A stretch of DNA of 64,000 nucleotides, from the NCBI RefSeq assembly GCF_025024155.1, contig NW_026251827.1:21877-85876 (forward strand), given 5' to 3'. Positions 46,648 through 57,021 of this stretch are shown here, in pieces (the first letter of the stretch is position 1; every line of letters begins with the position of its first letter). Origin of the DNA: Gamsiella multidivaricata (Eukaryota > Mortierellomycota > Mortierellomycetes > Mortierellales > Mortierellaceae). The position numbers and the translations under genes were made by a program. Under the pieces are notes generated by a model. It saw only the letters and a program-made list of their open reading frames with translations. It was not told the origin of the DNA and did not search any database.

Positions 46648-47572
46648 ATGTCACTTCTACGTACAACCGCTAGTCGCTCCTTCGCCCTTGTGCGGATGGA
46701 CAGTGCTGCCCCCACTGCAGCACTCCTCTCTCATTGGACCCGCTCTTTCTCAAAGTAAGTAAACGTTCCGGTAGAAATTGCTACATTGCTGGTATGATAA
46801 TAATATGAAATTTCTTGTCAGCTTTCACTTCTTAAACGCTACTTCCGTTGATCACTGATACTCTTATAGCTCCACCCAAGGTAAGGTGTTCAGCCACGGT
46901 CTGGAAGAATCTTTCCGAACACGGTTTGTCCGACCGGGGGTTTCTTTTCTGAGGTGGTGACATCATGGTCTTACATGCCATTCACCACTGCATTTTTTTT
47001 TTCTCACGAACCTCATCCATGCATTTATGCAAGTCAACAACAAGAAGGACGTGATCAAGAGCGCGCCCGGATGGAGCCCCGAGAAGGCCACGGAGAGTGA
47101 GGCTGATGTCAAGGCCGATCGCGAACCTAGCCCCTCGAACATCAGGGAGCTCCAGGAGGAAACGATTGAGATCATCGTTGAAAAAGAGGACTCCAACGGA
47201 AACATCTTTGAAAAGACGACTCAGAAGTTGAAGCACACGATCGAGGAGGTCGAGGATTCTGGTGGGAGAGCGGAGGAGAATATGGTAAAGAACGGAGAGA
47301 AGGTGATCGAAAAGATGGCCCATCGTGCAGAGGAGGTCGGTGCGGCACTGGGCAAGACCACGGGTACGGTCAAGAACAGAGTCGAATATGCGGAGGACTC
47401 TGTCAAACACGAGGTCAAGACTGGAGCGCAAAAGGTTTCGGAATTTGTGAAGGAGTCAATTGATTCGGTCAAGAAGACCGTGGGACTCGGAGGAAATGGA
47501 TCTACGACCGAAAAGATCAAGCAAAAGGTCAAGAAGGCTGACGATAGGGTCGACAGCGATCGTGGGGCTTAA
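46648..47572 (+). CDS. LEA-like amphipathic-helix protein with mitochondrial presequence
   Basis: The exons are 46648-46754, 46870-46880 (11 bases) and 47034-47572, giving 218 residues. The N-terminus (MSLLRTTASRSFALVRM) is Arg/Ser/Leu rich without acidic residues, typical of a mitochondrial presequence. The rest is Lys/Glu/Val rich and free of Cys and nearly free of aromatics, with helical repeats such as EKMAHRAEEVGAALGKTTGTVKNRVEYAEDSVKHEVKTGAQKVSEF. This resembles group 3 LEA/LEA-like stress proteins, which protect mitochondrial membranes on drying; the family match is by composition and repeat pattern only. The 11-base exon is required to keep phase between the flanking exons. A shorter form starting at ATG 47027 is possible. 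Confidence 0.68.
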
Positions 47573-47827
47573 GGCGAATAAGGAGAGGGATAGCATGGGA
47601 AGGGTCAGAACTCGACAATTTAAGAGACCTTGGTCGTCTCCCCCTGTCCCGCGACCCCTGTGCACCATACATCAAGGACTATTAGCTTTGCGCAGCAAAC
47701 AACAGCAACACTCGTCATTCGTTTTGTAAATATATTCAAATGGGGTTGCTCTTCACGATTAAAAAAAAAAAGAAAAAAAAATGGGGTATCCAATAGTGAA
47801 TTATATGAATGATAGTTATAATACGAC

Positions 47828-49873
47828 TCAAACCATCTCAGCCGACATCTCAGACATCTCAGGTTTGGAGCCCTTCTGCTGGTTGGTATTCGTCTTGAGC
47901 TCCTTGTGCTGGATGAAGCAGCTCATGATAATTGCCATCGTACAGAACGCGACACAGCAATAGAAAGCGTAATGCAATCCACGCACAAAGCTGTTGTAAA
48001 TCATCTCTCGCTGTTCAGGGCTGTACAAATAAATGTAGCTGTATTCCTGGGTCACCCGCATGATTGATTCATCGCCAGGGAAGTCCCTCCGCAACGAATC
48101 ATCCAGTTTGTTGTTGAAAACCGTCCCGACAATGGCTACACCAAAGACTTGGCCGAGCGAGCGCACAAACTGAACCGAGGCCGTCACCGTGGCCATGTAC
48201 TTTAGTTTCACGGCCGATTGCACCGCCAGGGTTGAGGCCTGCATCGTGAATCCCATGCCAAGGCCACAGACCAAGAGGACGAAGATCGTCACGACGCGTT
48301 TTGTGTCTCGTTCGAAGAGGATGCACAGCGCAGAGCCGGTGATGAATAAGAAGTTGCCCATGGCAGGAAAAAAGGCAAAGGTGCCCCTCTTTAGGACCCA
48401 GAAGCCAGAGGAGACGGATGTAATCAAGATTCCAACCACGAAGGGGACGGTCTCCAGGCCACCGACGGTCGCAGATTCCCCTTGACGACTTGGAAGTACA
48501 CGGGAAGATAGAAGAGAATGCCAAAGAAGGACATACCGCCGAAGGACAATGAACCATAAGTCACCCAGAGGTTGAGAATCTTGTACAGATAGATTGGGAC
48601 AATGGGCTCGTTCGGGATCTTCCACTCGATCAAGACAAAGATAATCGCCGCAGCAACACTCGCAGAGCAAACCGATAATGATACCCGAGTCCCACGCGTA
48701 CTTGCTACCGCCCCAGCTCAAGGGTAAAAGAATCAAGGTCACGGCGACCAGGAGCAAGAACGAGCCCAATAAATCGACCCGCTTGATCTTTTCCTTTAAG
48801 GAGCCCTTGGGTGTCGGTAAGTTGAGGTTGATGACAATAAACAGGATCGAGATCGCACCGATAGGCAGGTTGATCCAGAATAACCATCGCCAGGTTACAT
48901 GGTCTGTGAAGGTACCGCCCAGGAGGGGACCGATGACGGACGAAAACGAGAAGATGCCACCGACAAAGCCGAGATATTTGCCACGCTCGCGCATATCGAG
49001 CATGTCCGAGAGAATGATGAAGACCATGGACATGAGACCGCCAGCACCGACACCAGAGAGAGCGCGACCGATGATGAGCATCGTCATCGAATTGGCCCAA
49101 CCGGAGATCGCGATCCGAAAAGGAATATGAAGTTTGCAAACAACATTGTTGTCTTGCAACCAAAGATGTCCGAAACCTTGCCTGTTGTTGGATTGAGCAT
49201 TGGAGGTTGAGATATACAAATCCGGTTAGAACCAGCGCACTCAGCAAACATGAATATAAATGGGATTATTGCCCTGTACACTACCATAAAGCGGCTGGAA
49301 AGCAGTCGAGGTCATAAGGTAGGCAGTTCCCAACCAGGATATATCACTGAGGGAATTGTATTCACGGGTGATGGCGGGAATGGATGTGGACAGGATGGTC
49401 TGGTCAAGACTTGCCAGGAAAACGCATAGGGAGAGTCTACAAAATGCGTTCAAAAGGACGATAAACGCGGCTGAGTACGTGTTGGGTAATACTGCAATAA
49501 GCGCATTTAGGCGCAAGTGATGTAAAAAAGAATTAGACGATACAAGTCGCTGCCGCAGAAAACATACGCGCACTTACGCGATCATGATCAGCACAAACTG
49601 CCTTGTGGGTGGTTTGTGGAAGAGATGGGCAGGAGTCTCTGCCTCGGGAGCAGGAACACTCTCGCCCACGGATGAGGATGATCCATCAACAGCAGCGTCG
49701 TCTTCTTCCTGCTACTGCTCGACAGTCTTGTCGTTGGATTGCGGGACTGATCCTTGTTTATGATTGTTGTAGAGGGGGAGGGAAGGGGAGGAAAAGGTAG
49801 TAGTGGGTGTGGTAGGAGAGATGTTGACACTAGTCGAGTGCTCGTGATGGCTCTTATCAGTCCCTGAAGGCAT
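47828..49873 (-). pseudogene. decaying DHA2-type MFS transporter gene
   Basis: Homology to a DHA2 exporter is clear over the whole length. The reading runs from ATG 49873 with exon pieces 49873-49578, 49436-49285 and 49181-47828. Splice sites are intact (gtaagt and gtagtg donors; tgtag and aacaacag acceptors). The frame is broken four times. A TAG stop lies at 49712-49714, in the context CAG-TAG-CAG. One base is missing after 49112 (FGS to AISGWANSM). There is one extra base in 48661-48670. One base is missing at 48478-48481, in a G run just after FQVVKG. Recognisable marks are LASLDQTILSTSIPAI, a damaged motif A with Cys for Arg (DIFGCK), IIGRALSGVGAGGLMS and GPLLGGTF. No other gene in the window shows such damage, so decay is more likely than sequencing error, though error at G or T runs cannot be excluded. 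Confidence 0.78.
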
Positions 49874-52530
49874 GTCTGATTGCAGTGTCAGTGTGAGTGT
49901 GGATATGGGTGTGAGTGTGAATGTGAGTAGGACGGAATAGAGAGTACAGACGTTAGGATGTGTGAAGAGTCAATTGCCGGTATCAAAGATCGATGTTGTA
50001 AATAATGGACAGCGCGTCTTTTTTGGTGGCGAGTGGGGAACAAAGGATTTATATTCATTTCTTTGAAGGGGACGAAAAGATGCAGCGCGCGACTGACCGA
50101 AGACGCGCAGCTCTCTTGGACCCTATTCAGAACAGAGTTTTATGTGCGAAGATAAATCACAACGGCATTGCTGAAGAAATTACCCGCACCCTGTGCTACC
50201 CTGGCCCCCACCCTCACTCACTTGCATTCTGACACACTTTATGGGTTCCCGGTAGTCATTGGTATCCGCCATCGAATATGCATTCGCCTCTCACTGCTCA
50301 CCCTCAATGAATGCGAGGGATTCGCATGCCAAGACGTGAGAAAGGACAAGTTCAATCGGTAATACACAGGTCAATCTAAACGCGACCAAAAATTCTCGTA
50401 TTCGCCATGTACGATCTTATTTTTTGCTTCGGCACGATCGCGTAGCTTTAATTGCCAAACGCTCCTTCTTTGAGCAGTGCAACCCAAAGCGAGTTAAGGA
50501 TGCGTGCTTGATTTTTTATCCGATACAGTTGGAATACATGCGTGTCTACACAATTGCGCATTTAGTCTATTTCTTCTAGTCTTGGCAATCTCTCTCCCGA
50601 ACGTCTCTTCTTACATTGGCGATTGCACGACATCAGTTCAATCTTTCTTTTATTGCGCGTTGAACACTTGAGTCCAAGAGAAGACGCAATGCTTTGAGGA
50701 CCATCGAGAGAGAGCGAAGACCTGTGCGTGTGAGGCACCATGTCGATAACGTGAGGCTGGCAACGCAAATATCAAAACTTGCTAGTTGTATCCGCATTTA
50801 CCTGTGGAGAGAACTGGTAAGATGTGGAGTAAACGTGGTTTTTGACGCGCCGCTCGAAGGCGCCCATCATCTTATCATCGCAGTTGCCAACGGCAGATGG
50901 CATGGAGATTAACCGAGAATTATCCAGCTAAGGGTCTAGAGTCATGGGCGAAGCTGGGATTTGGCTGTACAACATTAGCATTGACAGGGATGCGCACCGC
51001 CACCAAGAAATCTTTTCTCTTGGAAGCTCTTGGCATGTTGCATAGGAATGTACCCATGGTTGGATTAGATAAAGAAAACAAGGATAAGCTGTTGCGTCTT
51101 GACATGAGTACAGTACCTGATGCTGCACGAGCACTTGGATCTCCAAGATAGAACAGCTAGGTAAACTGCCAATATTTAGATAACGCCTTGTCCTTGGTAG
51201 ATCTGATAACAGCAGCAAACACTCTTAGCCAAGACTGTGAACACTCCAACACTGAAATATACTCGTTCTATTGAATAGAACTTTGCTCCCCTGTTGCCCT
51301 TGTTTTCCTAGATCTCTGTCATCCTCTCCTAGACTGCCTTTTACGCGCCTTGTCTATCCTGATTTGCAGTCCATCACCTTTCTTTTTTCTGCAAGTGTTG
51401 CGCTGCTGCTTCCGCCGAGATATTATATGCCGAGAAGTCTACAGCATACTTCCGTGTCCCGTTTGGTATTCCACTCCCATCGCCTTCAATAAGCGTTCAA
51501 TCCACATGCATGAGTTCCCAGGATGGTCTCAGCTGGTTTTTTTCCCAGGCTAAGTTATATCAACAGGGTGAAACCGCATGTAGCAACGCCGCTGACGCTT
51601 GGTATTGTCTCCAACAGGTGGTGAGTCTTCTCAAATGCTGCTCTATGCTCAGGAGACATCTAATAGGGAATCTGAGGCAATCGTACCACATCTCTCCACC
51701 GCGAGGGAGAGATAGCGATTGCGATCAGCACGGGTATACGTATATTTGTCGGGCGCGACTTCTAAAGCGCCACTTTTTCATTCAATAGAGCCCTGACTTC
51801 CCTTCGACTTCGTTTGCTGTGGCAGTGCAGACCCATTTGACATAGATCGAGATCTCGAACTGGGTGTTAGACTACTATGGTGGGCAATCAAAAGTATCGA
51901 TGGCATAGCCTCTGGCCTTGGTCGATGGTTCCCTCTTGTGTCGCGCATCAATTCGAATTATGGATGAGTGTCAGCGATTTCAGGAGCATGAAACGGGGCA
52001 TCCATTTGACCCCGCCAATTTAAGAAGCATTCGCAACTCCATGGATATGTCAGTGTTAATGTATACGTGGTTTTGCTACATTTGGATGCTGGTGCAGATG
52101 AAGATCCCGGCTAGTCCTTTAATTCGCAGACAGCCTAGGGAGTAGTCCAGTTGGTGCTCACAGTCCGTCTGTCCAAGGGCAGGTTGACAACGCAGAAGCG
52201 TCGCCCAATGTGCGGATTGCTGCACATCGAGCCCCCTTTGTGGTTCAGGCGTTCTGACAAATTACAATTTCTCGCCCAATCAACGGAGGACAACGATGAG
52301 GCTTTCATAAAATTAAGTACGCGTACATGTGTTACATTCCTCTCGATGGTTCTTTCCGCACTACCTCCATGCAACAGAACCCACGTACAAAATCCATAAT
52401 TAAACGGAGGGATCAACCTTTTTTTACTTCTTTCTCATCTCTTTCATCCTCTTCTTCTTTCATCTTTCTCCAGTCCCTCCTCCGCTCCTCTCCTCCACCA
52501 CCACCTCCACCCCACACTCTAATATCAATC
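49874..52530. other. gene-free region, 2.66 kb
   Basis: This lies between the decaying MFS gene and PDI. Several short open frames (for example 50897-51151) have no motif or splice partner and I do not call them. A GTGTGAGT-rich stretch at 49880-49930 and a CT-rich leader before PDI (52430-52525) are the only visible structure. Confidence 0.5.
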
Positions 52531-53029
52531 ATGCGTCTCTCTGCTGCCGTTGCCCTCGTTGGTCTTGCCGCCACTTCTATGATGGCTGGCGTCCACGCCG
52601 AGTCCGATGTCCTCGAGCTTGGTATCAAGAACTTCTCCGAAAAGGTCAACCCTGAGAAGTTGATCCTCGTTGAGTTCTTTGCCCCCTGGTGCGGACACTG
52701 CAAGGCCCTTGGTATGTTTGACATTTCCTGCACGCTCTGGATGCACTTTTCCTTGGTTTGTGGGAGCACGTATGTTAATATTGACATGGGCATTGACATT
52801 AATCCTCTCTATGACCATTCTTTCTTGCCTCAAATAGCCCCCGAATATGAGATTGCTGCCACCCAGCTCAAGGAGGTCGGTATCCCAATTGCCAAGGTCG
52901 ATTGCACTGTCGAGACCGATCTTTGCCAGGAGCACGGTGTTCAGGGCTACCCCACCTTGAAGGTCTTCAGGTAATTTCCCACAAGCTGTGTCTTAAGGCT
53001 CAGGATTCGTGATGAGAATACTGGATCTG

Positions 53030-53066
<37 letters not shown>

Positions 53067-54341
53067 GTGTATAATGTCCATATGCACGCAGAGGTTTAGG
53101 CAGTCTACTTGGGAATGTGCTTTCAGGGCACAGGGTGCTATACTAAGGAACACTCATTTGACCGTGAATGCTCACTCCTATCCTTTTTCTCTTTCCCTTA
53201 TGCGAACAGGGATGGTGAGGCCGCTGATTACAATGGTCCTCGCAAGGCCGATGGCATTGTCTCCTTCATGAAGAAGAAAGCCCTCCCTGCCGTCTCCGAG
53301 GTCACCGCCGATAACCTTGCTACCTTCTCCGAGTCTGACAGAGTCGTCATTGTCGGTTCCTTCGCCAAGGACTCTGAGAAGCGTGCTATCTTGGAGAAGA
53401 TTGCCAAGGCCTACAGCGATGACTATGTCTTTGGTATCGTCGAGGAGAACCCTGACCTCAAGGGCGAGGGTGTTGTCCTTTACAAGAAGTTCGACGAGGG
53501 CAAGAACATTTTGGATGGAGACTTCACTGAGGAGTCCCTGCTCGAGTTCGTCAAGTCCAACAGCGTTCCCGTCATGGACGAGATCGGACCCGACAACTAT
53601 GCCACCTACATGGATGCTGGTGTCCCTCTTGCTTATTACTTCTACTCCACCCCTGAGCAGCGCGCCCAGCACAGCACCGAGATTGAGGCCCTTGCCAAGG
53701 AGTTGAAGGGCAAGCTCAACTTTGTCTACATCGACGCCTCCAAGTTTGGTGCCCACGCCGCCAACTTGAACTTGAAGGAGTCCTGGCCCGCCTTTGGTGT
53801 GCAGAACGTCGTCAACGGCGCCAAGTACCCTTTGGATGGCGAGATTTCGATTGAGAAGATCAAGTCTTTGGCCGAGGGTGTCTTGGAAGGCACCATCGAG
53901 CCCTCGATCAAGTCCGAGCCCATCCCCGAGACCAACGATGGCCCCGTTAAGGTCGTTGTTGCCAACACGTACAAGGAGATTGTTGAGAACCAGGACAAGG
54001 ATGTTTTGATCGAGTTCTATGCTCCCTGGTGCGGCCACTGCAAGAACCTTGCGCCCATTTACGAGGAGTTGGGAGAGTTGTACAAGGGTTCTGACATTGT
54101 GATTGCCAAGCTCGACGCAACCGCCAACGACCTCCCCTCAGATGTTCCCTTCCAGATCCAAGGTTTCCCCACGATCAAGTTCCGCAAGGCCGGCAGTACC
54201 GAATATGTCGACTACAGCGGCAACCGTAGCAAGGAGGACTTTGTCAAGTTCATTGGCGAGAACGCTGTCAACAAGTTTGATGTCAAGGTCGAGGAGGAGA
54301 AGCCCGTCCAGGCTGATGACATTGAGCACGACGAGCTGTAA
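52531..54341 (+). CDS. PDI1: protein disulfide isomerase
   Basis: This ER-lumen oxidoreductase forms and shuffles disulfides in secretory proteins. The exons are 52531-52711, 52838-52970 and 53210-54341, giving 481 residues. The signal peptide covers about residues 1-23 (ends VHA|E). Two thioredoxin active sites are present, WCGHC at 54-57 and at 379-382. Two redox-inactive b/b' domains lie between them (VTADNLATFSESDRVVIVGSF, and GPDNYATYMDAGVPLAYYF). An acidic C-terminus ends in HDEL, the ER retention signal. The first intron splits the codon right after the first CGHCKAL. The intron between exons 2 and 3 contains a 34-base poly-A. The codons are strongly biased, as in highly expressed genes. 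Confidence 0.96.
53030..53063. repeat. 34-base poly-A in a PDI1 intron
   Basis: An A run on the coding strand inside the intron 52971-53209, without a detectable flanking duplication. Confidence 0.9.
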
Positions 54342-54703
54342 ATAAGCCCATCGAGGAAGCACGACGTTTAACAAGCAAGCATATCGCGAACATTGTATAG
54401 TAATTATTATTAAAGCCCTTTTTATTCTAAGCATTGTTGACGAGCTGGATGACGCAAAACAGGGATGGCAAATAGTGCCCTGGTCTGCTCAGCACGTTTG
54501 ATCTACAAAACCCAGGTCAACAGGGGACTATCTCAGGTACAGGTCGTATCCGATCAGGAGGCCATTTCTCCTTATATCTTTCCTCGCCTCTACCTTTTTA
54601 CGTTCATTCATTCATTTTCATTCATTCATTCATTCATTCATTCATTCTTTCTTTCATTTGCTCATTCCACCCTGCCCCAACCTCAACAACACTCCCTTCG
54701 ACA
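54342..54703. other. intergenic: PDI1 3' flank and CECR5 promoter
   Basis: There are 362 bases. A TTCATTCATT repeat (54604-54646) lies about 60 bases before the next start codon, probably in the leader. No TATA box is obvious. Confidence 0.6.
54604..54646. repeat. CATT tetranucleotide repeat in a 5' leader
   Basis: About ten CATT units lie upstream of the CECR5-type gene start, giving a leader of repeated TCAT. Confidence 0.85.
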
Positions 54704-56746
54704 ATGATAAAACGGACTCCCCTACGCACACTTGCAACTGTCACTGCCTTCAGGACCAGGACCTACATACGCGCCTTCCACGCAGAGACCAAGGTGATTC
54801 CTCAGGCTCATTACAATGTCGTCTTTGACATCGATGGCGTCCTCATCAAGGTAACAAGCATTTTTGACTGTACCAAGCCCACGCATGCAGACCGCCCTTT
54901 GTGATCGTATGAAGCGATGTCTAACCCACACATGTATCCTTTGTTCAATCACACTCATTCCTTTGGCGCTAACAGGGCAAGCAAGTGCTGCCACAGACCC
55001 ACCGTGCACTGAGCCTGTTAAAAGCGTAAGTACCCCCTAGTTGCAAGCAAAAGGATCCGTGCAGCGTTTTTTATTTTCCCGAGAAATGAAAAATACTCCA
55101 TTGAAAACGTCCGTGTGTTCTTTGTGTGGCACTCATTCTTCCTTTTGTTCCTGTAATGTAGCAACAATGTCCCATATATCTTCTTGACCAACGGTGGAGG
55201 ACTCAAAGAAACCGACAAGGCTGCTCAGCTCAGCAAGAAGATCGGTGCCCACGTAAGAAATAACCTGAACCTTCATATATTTAACGCGGTCAGCATATGA
55301 CGTTTTTGTGAGCGCCGCTAATATTATTTCTTCCCTCTCCATCGTCATGAACAAATGATTTTCATTTAACGCCCGATAGATTGCACCGGAGCAATTGATC
55401 CTGTCGCATTCGCCGATGCGTGCACTTGCCCAAAAATACGAGCACAAGAATGTGTTGGTCGTTGGAGGCAACGGATCAGATTGTCGACAGGTGGCGGAGT
55501 ACTATGGACTCAAGCATGTTGTCACGCCAGAGGAAGTTCATGTGGCCTTTCCCTATGTCTGTCCCAGTTCTGCGATTGAGGCGCGTGAGATTCCTTTGCC
55601 AGAGGTAAAACACCATCTTGCAAAGCAAAGCGGTGGAGCTTCAAACAGAAGTGGAGACGGAGACGGGGGGTTGGCTATATGTTATTGGCCAATTCTCAAG
55701 AAAGGATGGCATTTTTTTTTGTTCGCGTTACCGTTCTGACATCATCCTATTTCATCTTGTATAAAAAAATACAGAAATACCTCCAGAATGTAAATCGACC
55801 GGTCGAGGCGATCATGGTGTTCCACGACTCGGTGGATTGGGGAAGAGATCTCCAGGTGATGCTGGACGCGTTGGTCTCGGTAGATGGGTATCTGAACACG
55901 GTCAAGTCTCAGGCGGAACTGCATACCACGAAACAGTCCGTGCCGCTCTACTTTTCGAACTCTGATCTGGTACGAATGTCCGTGCCCTTCTGCACAAGGA
56001 CGAATTCTCTTGCTCGTCTCTTTTTGCATTTTTGCATTTTTGCATTTTTGTATTTTTTATACTGATCCCAATGTCCTTGCGTGTTGGAAAATAGGTGTGG
56101 AGCAATGAGCATCCGAATCCGAGGTTTGCGCAAGGAACGTTCAGGACATGTCTTGAAAGGATATACCAGGTACTGGAGCTAAGATAATAGGATAACAGAT
56201 ATTGTGCGTGTCAAGTTTCTAGGATATCTCTTGGCACAGTGTCCTTATCACGAATTCTGCCTCTGCTCTTCATAGGATATGACGGGACATAAGCTGGAAT
56301 ACACGCTTTTCGGCAAACCCATGAGGCCAACCTACCAATACGCGGAATCAGTGCTCAATAACCTCGCACCTATCCACATCGGTCCAAACGGCATGCCGAA
56401 ACCCAGGACAGTCTATGGTAATAATCATCAGGAAAAGGAAAACTACAGTCAGATTGCAGAAGAGCGCCGTCTGTAAGGATTACTCACGTTGGACCCGCCC
56501 ATCTTTACCACTTTTTTTTTCGCTTTTTGTCTCATCTATTCTATAGCGATCGGCGATAACCCATACGCGGACATTGCGGGCGCGAATGCATATGGTTGGA
56601 AATCTGTCCTGGTCAGGACGGGGGTGTTCAAACCGGAGGGCGACGAGAACCACCATATACACCCTGCTACGACTGTTGTGGACGATGTCGAAGACGCTGT
56701 ACGGTGGATTATCTCTACCGAGATACGGAAAGAGCATCCATTCTGA
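54704..56746 (+). CDS. mitochondrial HAD-superfamily phosphatase (CECR5/HDHD5 type)
   Basis: This is a two-domain HAD-fold hydrolase like yeast YKR070W and human HDHD5; the substrate is unknown. The exons are 54704-54850, 54976-55025, 55162-55252, 55380-55604, 55775-55969, 56095-56169, 56276-56417 and 56547-56746, giving 374 residues. The N-terminus (MIKRTPLRTLATVTAFRTRTYIRAFHA) is a mitochondrial presequence. Motif I FDIDGVL holds the nucleophile Asp. FLTNGGG gives motif II, and the C-terminal IGDNPYADIAGANAYG is motif IV with the metal Asp. The cap insert between (residues about 90-240) includes VDWGRDLQVMLDAL and YFSNSDL. This is the gene with the most exons in the window, and all phases agree. 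Confidence 0.92.
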
Positions 56747-57021
56747 TTTCAACTTGGATCAATCGATACTTTTTTTTTCTTTCTAACCCCTTCATAGAGA
56801 CTATAGAGCAACTTTGGAATATGAATATTAGAAAACTTTTAATTTACCTCGACGACATCTGCTATGGATTGTTGAGTGGAGCTTCAGTGAAGGACAAACT
56901 GCATTATAACAAAGAAAGAATACGATAAAAACGATACAAGATGATGATGATAACTTTCTATATACAGATAGGAATGCGGAAGGATGGTGCGAGCAGTAGT
57001 ACTTTGCCTGTTCTACCTCCT

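Noticed and set aside
49712..49720. An intron bridging the TAG in the damaged MFS gene
   Set aside because: The only gt...ag pairs around the stop are 7 to 14 bases long, too short for an intron; frame shifts elsewhere would remain.
50897..51151. Open frame of 84 residues in the gene-free region
   Set aside because: No motif, no splice partner, no promoter and unremarkable composition; chance open frames of this size are common here.
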